Part shown: positions 27,755-35,517 of the stretch, one piece after another
Position numbering within the stretch: the stretch's first letter is position 1
Layout: each line of letters opens with the position of its first letter
Source of the DNA: Planctomycetota bacterium
GTDB lineage: Bacteria > Planctomycetota > PLA2 > JAEUHO01
Reading direction: 5' to 3'
Assembly: GCA_028281445.1 (NCBI GenBank)
Contig: JANQJW010000023.1
Coordinates: 62,001 to 126,000 of the forward strand
DNA: 64,000 nucleotides
The notes under the pieces: model-generated
What the model saw: the letters and a program-made list of their open reading frames with translations, nothing else
Told to the model about the DNA's origin: nothing
Databases searched by the model: none
Program-made: the position numbers and the translations under genes

Positions 27755-27813
27755 TCGGATGATCACGAGAACGGGGCTGCCCCTTGCGGGGCAGCCCACC
27801 AGCGATCATCCGA
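27755..27813. repeat. nested hairpin between divergent sigma genes
   Basis: An outer perfect 10-bp stem, TCGGATGATC (27755-27764) with GATCATCCGA (27804-27813), encloses an inner perfect 10-bp stem, GGGCTGCCCC (27774-27783) with GGGGCAGCCC (27788-27797), loop TTGC. It lies 42 bases upstream of the GTG of the minus-strand sigma gene and about 200 bases upstream of the plus-strand one. It may act as an RNA leader of the minus transcript, a bidirectional terminator or an operator. Confidence 0.75.
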
Positions 27814-28017
27814 ACAAACTCGCGCCGCGATCCCCGGCCACATAGCTCCCCACTTAGGAAACGACTTCGCCCTGCAGCTCCCGCCACGGATTCCGGGATT
27901 CTGTTCTGTTGCGGATGTGCTGGTGGACTGTCGGCCCAAACGGCGTTTTCTTCCCTAGCGAGACGTAGGGGGAAACCGGACAATGCCGTAATGGTCCTCT
28001 CAAGGAAGGAGTCGGCA

Positions 28018-28674
28018 ATGTCCCACTCAAGAGAGGCGGCACTCCTGGAGATGGCGAACGACGGGGATGCGGCAGCGCAGTCGGAGCTGTTCGCGATGCT
28101 GTACGGCGAGCTGCACATGCAAGCGGCCAGGCTCATGAGAGGGCAGCGACGGTCGCACACACTCCAGCCAACGGCGCTGGTCCACGAGTTGTTCCTCAAC
28201 CTCTTCGGGCGCAAGACAGCGAAGTTCACTTCTCGGGAGCACTTCCTTGCCGTTGCAGCACGCGCAATGAAGAACGTGCTTATCGACCACGCTCGCGGTA
28301 AAGGGCGCAAGAAGCGCGATCCCGGGAGGAAGCAGGTTCCCGTGGACGACGCCATGCCGGTGCGTGTGGAGTACGACGATCGAGATGTGGACTGCATCGA
28401 CCTGCACGACAAGCTGGAAGAGCTAGCGGAGCTCGGGCCGCGGGAAGCGCGCGGCGCTGAATGTGTCATGTATCGGTACTTCGGCGGCCTGACGATGGAT
28501 GAGATCTCCTACTACATGGGTGTGCCCAAGCGCACACTCGAGCGTGATTTCTTCTTGGCCAAGGCGTGGCTGCACCGCGAACTTGAGCCGCCCTCTGAAG
28601 ACGACGATTCCGAATCGAGGCAGGAAGACGACGATACCGAGTCCACGCCGGAAGACGACGATGCCGAACGGTAA
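28018..28674 (+). CDS. ECF sigma factor, TIGR02999-like
   Basis: About 218 residues. It matches the ECF subfamily common in Planctomycetota: SELFAMLYGELHMQAARLMRG, HTLQPTALVHELFLNLF (region 2), HFLAVAARAMKNVLIDHAR, then region 4, RYFGGLTMDEISYYMGV followed by RTLERDFFLAKAWLHREL. The last 30 residues are an acidic tail of repeated DDD(T/S)ES units, an unusual extension. The ATG at 28018 has a strong SD (AAGGAAGGAG). The stop is 18 bases from the start of a Ser/Thr kinase gene, and such sigma-kinase pairs are typical signalling units in this phylum, the kinase probably controlling the sigma factor. Confidence 0.88.
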   Translation: MSHSREAALLEMANDGDAAAQSELFAMLYGELHMQAARLMRGQRRSHTLQPTALVHELFLNLFGRKTAKFTSREHFLAVAARAMKNVLIDHARGKGRKKRDPGRKQVPVDDAMPVRVEYDDRDVDCIDLHDKLEELAELGPREARGAECVMYRYFGGLTMDEISYYMGVPKRTLERDFFLAKAWLHRELEPPSEDDDSESRQEDDDTESTPEDDDAER

Positions 28675-28692
28675 CGGCGGGACGAAGCTGTC

Positions 28693-31600
28693 TTGACGAC
28701 GCCGACCGGCCCGCGTCGAGGTCCGACCTGGCTGCGCGTGCGCGAGGCCTTCGACCTGGCGCTCGACCTGCCCCTGGACGGACTCTATGAGGTGCTGCAA
28801 GCGCGGTTCGACGAGGACGTCGTGGCCGAGGCCATGGCCCTTCGCCGACATCATGAGGTGGCTGAGGGGTTCCTCGAGCCTGCAGAGGGCAACGCCATGC
28901 AGGTGCATGTGCGCCAGCTAGCCAAGGCGCTTCCATCTGAACGCATGGAGCGCATCGAGCTTCGCAAAGGCCGCAAGATCGCGAATCGCTACGAGATCCA
29001 ACGCGAGATCGGCAGGGGGGGGAGCGCCATTGTCTACGGTGCTCGCGACGAACTAACTGGACGAACCGTTGCCGTGAAGATCGTGCCTCACTGGGGGGCG
29101 AATCGCCCATCCCCGATTCAGGGAGAGGCCGCGGCGATGCGGTTCCTGCGCCCAGCGGGGGTAGCGCACGTCGTCGACGACGGGAGCGAAGACAACTTCA
29201 CCTTCCTGGTCATGGAGTTGGTGCGCGGCCGGCCGTTTCCCGGAGGCGGGCGCGATCGTACGTACGTCTGGTCGGAACTGGAACCGGTGACCCGGGGACT
29301 CCTCGAGGCGCTCGCACGCATCCACTGGGCCGGCATCGTGCACTGCGACCTCAAACCCGAGAACGTGCTCATCGACCGGGCCGGGCGTGTCGTCATCCTC
29401 GACCTCGGCATCGCGCGCGACCCGGGGGCGGATCGCGGCGTGCTCCGGGGGCAAGCGATGGCCGGGACGCCACGCTACATCTCGCCTGAGCAAATCCAGG
29501 GGCAGCCCGGGGCCGTTCGCTCGGACCTCTACGCCGTCGGCGTCATGCTGTACGAAGCGTTGGCCGGGTGCGATCCGCATGAAGCCAGGACGGCTGCTGA
29601 AGTGTTCTGCTTCCGTCCGCATGTCCCGCCGCCTCCGCTCGAGGGCGTCGTGACGGGCGTCCCTGCCCACGTATCGGACACCATCAATCAGATGCTCTCG
29701 ACGGACCCGCAAGCGCGGCCTCCGTCGGCGGCCGAGGCTTTGCGCATGCTCCTCGGCAAGGAGCCCGTGCGGCACGGGGCGCCGTTCCTCGGATCCCGGG
29801 CATTGATCGACTCGATCGTCGATTCCGCACGGCAGGGGCGCTCGATCGATGTCGGCGGTACACCGGGATCGGGGCGCTCCCGTTCTCTCCATGAGGCGCG
29901 TCAGCACCTGAAAGCAGCGGGATTCGAGGTCCGCCGACTCCGCGCCTCGAAGTCTCCGTACGGGAGCCTGGCCGGCGTCGTAGAGAAAACCTCGATCCAA
30001 GGGGGGAGCGCCGCCGAGGCCCGCGCGTGGGTGCAGGATGCCGTGGCGGGCCTGCTCGAGTCCCGCCTCGTCCTGCTTGCCGATGACTTCCCAGGCCTGG
30101 ACCGCGGTACGCGGGAGGTGCTGGCCGGTTGCCGAGCGAGCGGCTGCATTGTGTTCGTCCACGACGTGCCGGCTGCCGGGGCGTCGCCCCGACCGTTGGA
30201 GGCATGCGACCTCGAACCGCTGTTTCTCGGACACAACCGCATCCACCACATTCCCGAGGACGCCGCGCGGCAGTTGCATAGGTTGAGTCGCGGGAATCCG
30301 GCCGACGCCTTCGCGGAACTCGACGCGTGGGTACGAGCCGGACTCGCACGCCGCGAAGGGGACCAATACGGCTTGGAACGACCTGCGCTGGAGAGCATCG
30401 CCGCAGGAACGCACCTTCGTTCTAGGAGCGCAGTTGGAGTGCCGGAAGACATCGATCCGAGCGCGCGCGAGCTTCTCGCGGCCTTGGACTTGGCGGGTGA
30501 GTACGCAAGCGCGTCGTTCCTCGCGGCGATACTCGAACGCGAAGGTTGGCTGGTCGAGGAGCAGATCGAGGACCTCGTTGCCCACGGACTCGTTGCACGA
30601 GAGGTCGACGGTGCGCTCTGCTCGTTGCGTCCCGCTTTGGGCGCAGGGGATCTCTCGCGAGAGCAACGCCGCGGACTCCATGCGGCTACGGCCAAAGCAC
30701 TACCGGCGCATGAGCCGCGGCGGATCTTCCACTTGTTCGCTGCAGGGGCGGATCAGGCCGTCTCGCGCGAAGCAGTCCAGGTCGCCGCGGACGAGATCGA
30801 AGAGGGTCGGATCGACCGCGCGATTGCCCTGCTCCGCGCGGGTCTCGGTGCTCTCCGAGGCAGGCCCGATCCGGAGCTGGAGGACGCCTACCTCGATGTC
30901 TTGCTGCTCGCCTCCATCCTTCGCGGGACGACCGGCGTATTCGACCGCTTCCTCTACGACTTGTCGCGGGTGCAGACCGACGCCTCACCCAAGCGACGGC
31001 GTTTGGCAAACATCGCGCGAGCGGGGGAACACGCGCAGAAGGGCGCCACACAGCCAGCGCTAAACGTCCTACCGGAGTTCGCGGAGGCAGACACCGCCAC
31101 CGAACGTCGCTGCCTGCTCTCCGTGCTGATGTTCGCCACGCGCCAACTGCCGTCCGCAGACCGGAGTGCAGGCATCGACCGCGCCGCCGAGCACGCCGGA
31201 GCAGATCCGCAACTACGCCGCATCGTGATGAGTACGCGTGCGTGGCACCACTACGCGGACGGGGAGTACGGCCTCGCGGCGCGCATCCACAGGGACATTG
31301 CCCAGAAGATCCGGAACCCGGCCGTGCGCCTGGCTTCCCTGCTGAACGCGGCGTCCGCCGCCCTGGAGGCCGGGCAGCTGGACAGGGCGGAGCGATGGGC
31401 CCGCACGGGACTCGAACTCGCCGCCGAGTTGCGGCACGGACACCAGGAGGCGCGGGCCGAGTGGATCCTCCGTTTCATTGCATACAGGCTGGACTCGGCG
31501 GGTGAGCCGGACCTCGAACTCGTCTCGGCCGCCAAGATCCTCAACGTCCCGAATCTCCGCGCCCTCATCAACCTCATCGAGGCCGCCGCGGCGTGGCGGT

Positions 31601-31932
31601 TGGGACGGCGACTGGTTTCCCGCGAATTGGCTGGGCGCGCAGCCGAACTCTGGGACGCCATGGGGGCGAAGGCGAAGTGGCTCGTGGCGGACTCGCTGGT
31701 GGCCGCGTCAGGTCGAGAATGCTCGCGCGCTGACTTGGCCGCGGCGTACGAGGACGTACGCGACTGTCGCGTCGCGGCGCACGCGGTCCAGGCGGCGTAT
31801 CTCTATTCGTGCACAAGTGTCGAGTTCAAGCCTCGCTTTCTCGCTCTGGCCCGCACGCGCGCGGCTGAGCTCCCGCCCAGCAACTGGGCCCAGCGGCTGG
31901 AAGTCGTTTCTATCGCCGAGGCGGTGAAATAA
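28693..31932 (+). CDS. Ser/Thr protein kinase with STAND/TPR-like C-terminal half
   Basis: 1079 residues. The Hanks-type kinase domain spans about 100-360: G-loop GRGGSAIVYG (107-116), VAVK (K129), catalytic loop HCDLKPENV (D219), DLG in place of DFG (237-239) and GTPRYISPEQ. The region 365-700 resembles a degraded ATPase (GTPGSGRSRS is a poor P-loop without Lys), and 700 to the end is TPR-like helices. No transmembrane segment was seen, so it is cytoplasmic. The TTG at 28693 follows the sigma gene by 18 bases; co-transcription and phospho-control of that sigma factor are likely. The start codon is rare and the SD weak, so translation may be coupled. Confidence 0.85.
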   Translation: MTTPTGPRRGPTWLRVREAFDLALDLPLDGLYEVLQARFDEDVVAEAMALRRHHEVAEGFLEPAEGNAMQVHVRQLAKALPSERMERIELRKGRKIANRYEIQREIGRGGSAIVYGARDELTGRTVAVKIVPHWGANRPSPIQGEAAAMRFLRPAGVAHVVDDGSEDNFTFLVMELVRGRPFPGGGRDRTYVWSELEPVTRGLLEALARIHWAGIVHCDLKPENVLIDRAGRVVILDLGIARDPGADRGVLRGQAMAGTPRYISPEQIQGQPGAVRSDLYAVGVMLYEALAGCDPHEARTAAEVFCFRPHVPPPPLEGVVTGVPAHVSDTINQMLSTDPQARPPSAAEALRMLLGKEPVRHGAPFLGSRALIDSIVDSARQGRSIDVGGTPGSGRSRSLHEARQHLKAAGFEVRRLRASKSPYGSLAGVVEKTSIQGGSAAEARAWVQDAVAGLLESRLVLLADDFPGLDRGTREVLAGCRASGCIVFVHDVPAAGASPRPLEACDLEPLFLGHNRIHHIPEDAARQLHRLSRGNPADAFAELDAWVRAGLARREGDQYGLERPALESIAAGTHLRSRSAVGVPEDIDPSARELLAALDLAGEYASASFLAAILEREGWLVEEQIEDLVAHGLVAREVDGALCSLRPALGAGDLSREQRRGLHAATAKALPAHEPRRIFHLFAAGADQAVSREAVQVAADEIEEGRIDRAIALLRAGLGALRGRPDPELEDAYLDVLLLASILRGTTGVFDRFLYDLSRVQTDASPKRRRLANIARAGEHAQKGATQPALNVLPEFAEADTATERRCLLSVLMFATRQLPSADRSAGIDRAAEHAGADPQLRRIVMSTRAWHHYADGEYGLAARIHRDIAQKIRNPAVRLASLLNAASAALEAGQLDRAERWARTGLELAAELRHGHQEARAEWILRFIAYRLDSAGEPDLELVSAAKILNVPNLRALINLIEAAAAWRLGRRLVSRELAGRAAELWDAMGAKAKWLVADSLVAASGRECSRADLAAAYEDVRDCRVAAHAVQAAYLYSCTSVEFKPRFLALARTRAAELPPSNWAQRLEVVSIAEAVK

Positions 31933-31938
31933 CCGACT

Positions 31939-32030
31939 CCTCGATTCCCAAGTGAGGGGTAGCCCCCGAAGGGGGCCACGCAGCGGTCTGCGGACTGCTG
32001 CGTTTCCACACGCTTGTTCCCGAATCGAGG
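31939..32030 (+). ncRNA. candidate three-way-junction leader RNA
   Basis: Between the kinase stop and the small secreted protein gene the plus strand can fold into a closing stem P1 (CCTCGATTC 31939-31947 with GAATCGAGG 32022-32030, 9 perfect pairs) enclosing two hairpins: P2 (GCCCCC-GAA-GGGGGC, 31962-31976) and P3 (CGCAGCGGTC-TGCG-GACTGCTGCG, 31979-32002, 10 pairs with one G-U). The right strand of P1 contains the GAGG of the ribosome binding site for the ATG at 32037, so the fold would hide it. It could be a riboregulator, or P2 may simply be a terminator for the kinase gene. No known riboswitch class was recognised. Confidence 0.5.
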
Positions 32031-32036
32031 AAACCC

Positions 32037-32438
32037 ATGACCACGCAACGCTTCCGGTGCGCCCTCAGCGCACGCAAACTCATCCTGAACTCACTATTCC
32101 TGTTCGCCATGGTCGGACTGATGGTCCAGCCGGCTGCTGCCGGCATGGACATGGGGACGTTCGATCTCCGCCAGCCCGGCAACCAAGAACCGGTCGCCTG
32201 GGTCTACGTCGAGGACGACACGAGCGACGGTAGTGGAGTCCACTACGTCGCCTACCACCAGGACTTCGTGTTCGCCGGCGCCCAGAACCCCACCGTCGTG
32301 ACCGAGGCTGCGTTCCAGGCCGGTGAGAGCCACTCCTCCCTGCAGGAGTTCCTGGACTGGATCGAGGCGACCTACTCCAACGTCGAGGACAGCAACGACC
32401 TCGTCGTTCGCAAGTTCACCATCACGACCGTGCAGTAG
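32037..32438 (+). CDS. small secreted protein
   Basis: 133 residues with a clear signal peptide (basic N-terminus, hydrophobic core NSLFLFAMVGLMV, cleavage after PAAA at about 35). The mature part of about 98 residues is acidic, with one Cys-free globular-looking domain and no recognised family. Its SD GAGGAAA lies in the predicted closing stem of an upstream RNA structure, and a strong terminator-like hairpin follows 14 bases after the stop, so it appears to be expressed as its own short transcript. Confidence 0.7.
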   Translation: MTTQRFRCALSARKLILNSLFLFAMVGLMVQPAAAGMDMGTFDLRQPGNQEPVAWVYVEDDTSDGSGVHYVAYHQDFVFAGAQNPTVVTEAAFQAGESHSSLQEFLDWIEATYSNVEDSNDLVVRKFTITTVQ

Positions 32439-32452
32439 CGCAGGTCGGGGCC

Positions 32453-32485
32453 GAGCCCCCGGCGAGCACCGCTCGCCGGGGGCTC
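32453..32485 (+). terminator. strong GC hairpin after the secreted protein gene
   Basis: A perfect 14-bp stem (GAGCCCCCGGCGAG with CTCGCCGGGGGCTC) encloses the loop CACCG, beginning 14 bases after the stop codon. There is no long T tract, but its strength and position make a transcription terminator the best reading. Confidence 0.7.
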
Positions 32486-32532
32486 TCCGTCCGGGGAGTG
32501 GCGGGCTCCAGGACTTGGTGCCGTTTACAGGC

Positions 32533-32859
32533 ATGACAGCGATGCCTCGATCGCTGTCGGTTGCGGAGGCGGCAGTGCCGGCAGATCCCTACTTCCTCGT
32601 CATCTTGGACAAGGACCGCGAGCGGTACCCGGACCACTGGCAGGTCCGGAGACAAGGGAAGTTCGAGCCGAGCACGTACGGCTCGGAAGCTGAGGCGCGA
32701 CGAGCGGCACTCCGTTGCAGGCGCGTCGGTCGATCGCTTGACGAGATCCATGACGACGACCTTCGCTCCAGGCGCCGAGTCGGCCGGAAGCGTGAGTATC
32801 GGATCTTCAACGTTGCCGGCACGTTTCCCGGTCGTGTGTACAGGATTGTGGAGAAGTAA
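32533..32859 (+). CDS. hypothetical small basic protein
   Basis: 108 residues, rich in Arg, with YFLVILDKDRERYPDHWQV near residue 20 followed by an Arg/Glu-rich helix and a beta-like end (YRIFNVAGTFPGRVYRIV). No family recognised. The start could be the ATG at 32533 or at 32542; neither has a strong SD. The stop overlaps the start of the next gene as TAATG, indicating coupled translation. Confidence 0.55.
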   Translation: MTAMPRSLSVAEAAVPADPYFLVILDKDRERYPDHWQVRRQGKFEPSTYGSEAEARRAALRCRRVGRSLDEIHDDDLRSRRRVGRKREYRIFNVAGTFPGRVYRIVEK

Positions 32860-34202
32860 TGGAAATGAGTATGGCGCGCATCGGTCTGCTCTTGTTGCTG
32901 ATTGCGATCGGCGGGGCCTGCACGCCGACGCCCGAGATCACGCGTCGGTATGCCCAGTTCGATGGCGGTGTCGAGCCGGTGCAGAATCGACACGTCGCAG
33001 CCAGCGCGTTCGTCATGCCGGTGCCTGCAGCCGCCTCAGACTTGGCGATCCGACAGCTCAGCGACCGCGGCCAGGGTGCCGTCATCAGTGCACTGACGTC
33101 GGGGGCATCGGGCAAGGACGATGTCCTGCACTATGCCGGCCTCAAGCGCCGCAAGAGCGACAAGATCGAGGATCGAACGCTCGTGAAGCGCCGTGTGGTC
33201 CTCTCCATATCGAAGACCGACTGCGCGATCTCGAGTGCTGACCGGATCGAGCAGCTTCGCAGCCGGATTGCCAGTATCTCGTCCGGTGTGACGATCGAGT
33301 CCTGGAATCGCTTCTCGACGGAGCACGAGACCGTCGACCTCGGCAAGGTGAGCCTGGAGAAGACGTTCGAGGCCACCGTGGAGGGGAAGGTCGGAACGCC
33401 GGAGAAGGCCGCCGTGGCTGCACACCTGCTCGGTACAGCAAGAGACACGCGAACGCTGACCGAAGAGCTGTCGCTCCGCGAGCGGCGGATCAAGATCACG
33501 GGGACGCTGGCACCGGACCGGAGGTGGGCAGAGACGTATCAGCAAGGCAGCGTCGGAATCGATCTCACGGGGAACTCGACGCTCGACTTGACTCTCAAGA
33601 TGCCGGCTGCAGACGACGGCGAGTTGAAGCACACGTTGCGCTTCACCCTCTCCGCAGGCGGGAGGCGTCTCGCTCCGAAGGACGTCGGTTTCCGCGTCCG
33701 GAAGCTCCTGTTGCCGGAACTCGCGAAGAACGCGGCTACGGGCAAGGTCGAGGCGGTCACGTGCAAGATCTCGGGGTCCTACCGACTGCGTCGCGTGCTC
33801 TACGGCCAGTCGACGATCATGGAGGGAGACGACCACGTACGGTTCATCCACGGAGAGTTCGAAGCCGGGGACAAGGTCGAGATCATCAGCGCTGCGACGG
33901 TCCAAGCCGCGGCGCGGCACTACGCGATCACACATGTCCGGCGGAACCAGAGACTCAAGTACCGCCGAGTTGTGTTGCCCGGACCGGGCCAACCGCCGAG
34001 GCCTGTCGGCGATGCGGAGATCCTGTATCTCGCCACGCTCGGGGAAGTGGATGAACTGCTGGCCTGGCTTGCGGCCCACGCGGCGAACGGACTGATCGTA
34101 GGGGATGCCCTGAACCGGTACGGGCTGCGCTTCGAGTGGCGCAACGGTCAGGTGCTGACTGTGAACGAAGTGGCTGGGCTCCGCCTGGTCGAGTTGCCCT
34201 GA
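32859..34202 (+). CDS. putative lipoprotein
   Basis: 447 residues with a short signal sequence and a lipobox-like end (LIAIGGAC), so it is predicted to be lipid-anchored. The mature protein is beta-rich with a central region of repeated charged strands and a C-terminal segment FEWRNGQVLTVNEVAGLRLV. No family is recognised. The ATG at 32859 overlaps the previous stop (TAATG); ATGs at 32865 and 32871 are alternatives. A thioredoxin-like gene follows 28 bases later on the same strand. Confidence 0.7.
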   Translation: MEMSMARIGLLLLLIAIGGACTPTPEITRRYAQFDGGVEPVQNRHVAASAFVMPVPAAASDLAIRQLSDRGQGAVISALTSGASGKDDVLHYAGLKRRKSDKIEDRTLVKRRVVLSISKTDCAISSADRIEQLRSRIASISSGVTIESWNRFSTEHETVDLGKVSLEKTFEATVEGKVGTPEKAAVAAHLLGTARDTRTLTEELSLRERRIKITGTLAPDRRWAETYQQGSVGIDLTGNSTLDLTLKMPAADDGELKHTLRFTLSAGGRRLAPKDVGFRVRKLLLPELAKNAATGKVEAVTCKISGSYRLRRVLYGQSTIMEGDDHVRFIHGEFEAGDKVEIISAATVQAAARHYAITHVRRNQRLKYRRVVLPGPGQPPRPVGDAEILYLATLGEVDELLAWLAAHAANGLIVGDALNRYGLRFEWRNGQVLTVNEVAGLRLVELP

Positions 34203-34230
34203 GAACGAGAGATCAAGGAGAGCCTAGAAG

Positions 34231-35052
34231 ATGGCGGATCTTGCAAAGAGCTGGCCCATGGTCACGGGCGCGGCGGACTTCCTTTCGAACCTGGTGGCCG
34301 TGCGGGACGCTGCCCACGGAGCGCGGTGCGACCCGGCGCTCCTCTTCGTCTACGTCTCGTGGAAGGGCTGCACGGCGTGCATGGGGGACACAGACTTCCA
34401 TGATGAGTTGAAGGTCGTCCCCTCGTACGAGGGCATGCCGAGCGGCTCGAGGTTCATCGAGGTGCCGTGGTTCGTCGCGCTTCGGATTGCAACCATGCAG
34501 CCCGAGGACGAGCACGACGTTCTTGAACTGCCCGAGAGTCGCTTGTGGACGCGGACGCTCACGCCGGATGCGTACAAGACGCTGTTCGAGATGACGAGCC
34601 GCTGCAAGCAGGCACTGGGGGCGGGTCGCCCCGTGGAGACGTACCCGCAGCCGCCCGAGAACCGGCCCCATTTCCCGCAGCTGTTCGTGTTCAGCGGGAA
34701 ACGTCTCGCGGCAGCGCACCCGCCGTCGAACAGCCATCTCGACGACTTGTTCGAGGACGTCGAGGACTGGCTCACGAGAGGCTACTTCTTCTCTCCGAGC
34801 ATGCAGCCGGACGACGTGACGACGTTGCGCACGGCCTTGAGCAAGGCCGTCCTGGTTCAGCTCGTGAACGAGAACCTCTTCAAGGAGCCCGATGTCGACT
34901 TCGTGAAGACCGAATTCCGAGCGACGGTCGGGTGCATCATTGAGCACGAGAGGAAGGGGACGTCCGCAACGAAGGACTGCGTCGCCTACTGGCGGCCGGG
35001 ATCGAAGCCCGAGTCGGTCGGCGCGGACGTTTCGACGGGCGTTCAGGCTTGA
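34231..35052 (+). CDS. thioredoxin-fold-like protein with CTAC motif
   Basis: 273 residues. LLFVYVSWKGCTACMGDTDF (about 37-56) matches the start of a thioredoxin domain, a beta strand followed by a WxxC..C active-site turn (C47, C50) and a helix, though with an unusual WKGCTAC spacing. The rest is unrecognised, and no signal peptide is present, so any redox role would be cytoplasmic. The ATG at 34231 follows AAGGAGAG. It lies in a same-strand run of orphan genes whose functions may be linked. Confidence 0.6.
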   Translation: MADLAKSWPMVTGAADFLSNLVAVRDAAHGARCDPALLFVYVSWKGCTACMGDTDFHDELKVVPSYEGMPSGSRFIEVPWFVALRIATMQPEDEHDVLELPESRLWTRTLTPDAYKTLFEMTSRCKQALGAGRPVETYPQPPENRPHFPQLFVFSGKRLAAAHPPSNSHLDDLFEDVEDWLTRGYFFSPSMQPDDVTTLRTALSKAVLVQLVNENLFKEPDVDFVKTEFRATVGCIIEHERKGTSATKDCVAYWRPGSKPESVGADVSTGVQA

Positions 35053-35064
35053 AGGAGTGGCACC

Positions 35065-35445
35065 ATGACCAAGTCAGAACAGCTAGACAGGGTGGCGGAG
35101 GGATGCGTCGTCCCTTGCGATGGGGTCGAGTCGCGCAACTGTCACGCTTGGGACAACGTCATGCCCCCTCCGCCGAACAGCTTCCATGTGACGGGTGAGG
35201 TGTACGTGCCAAACCCAGGCGTGGTCCCCATCTTGACGCCGCGTGTGCCGCAGGGCATTAGTCCCGCCATCCTGCTGCTCGACCTGATTCTCATCCAGAA
35301 GCCGGGCGCATGGCCGCGCGTTCTTACGTGGAAAACGGCACGCTACGAGCTCACGTATCGCGACGGCACGTCCGGCTACAAGAGCGTCAACGTGTTCTGC
35401 GGCGAGGAGATGATCGCCGACATCGACGTACAGATCGTGGAGTGA
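35065..35445 (+). CDS. hypothetical small protein
   Basis: 126 residues. The N-terminal third has three Cys (CVVPCDGVESRNC), then a Pro-rich beta segment and a C-terminal half that looks like an immunoglobulin-like or beta-sandwich domain. No family is recognised. The SD GAAGGAG and ATG at 35065 are well spaced, 12 bases after the previous stop, so it is co-transcribed with the thioredoxin-like gene, which might act on its cysteines. Confidence 0.65.
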   Translation: MTKSEQLDRVAEGCVVPCDGVESRNCHAWDNVMPPPPNSFHVTGEVYVPNPGVVPILTPRVPQGISPAILLLDLILIQKPGAWPRVLTWKTARYELTYRDGTSGYKSVNVFCGEEMIADIDVQIVE

Positions 35446-35517
35446 CGCTTCTCGCTTGTCAGTCTCCTGTTGACCCAAGGCGTTCGAAAGAACACACTTC
35501 CAGTCCGGAGGAGAGTC

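Noticed and set aside
26400..27845. A 481-codon plus-strand frame antisense to the sigma factor gene
   Set aside because: It is the antisense shadow of the sigma gene and also overlaps the Cys-rich gene; the sense strand carries recognisable sigma motifs.
29053..30681. A 542-codon minus-strand frame antisense to the first giant kinase
   Set aside because: It lies wholly inside the kinase gene on the other strand; the kinase motifs on the plus strand are unambiguous.
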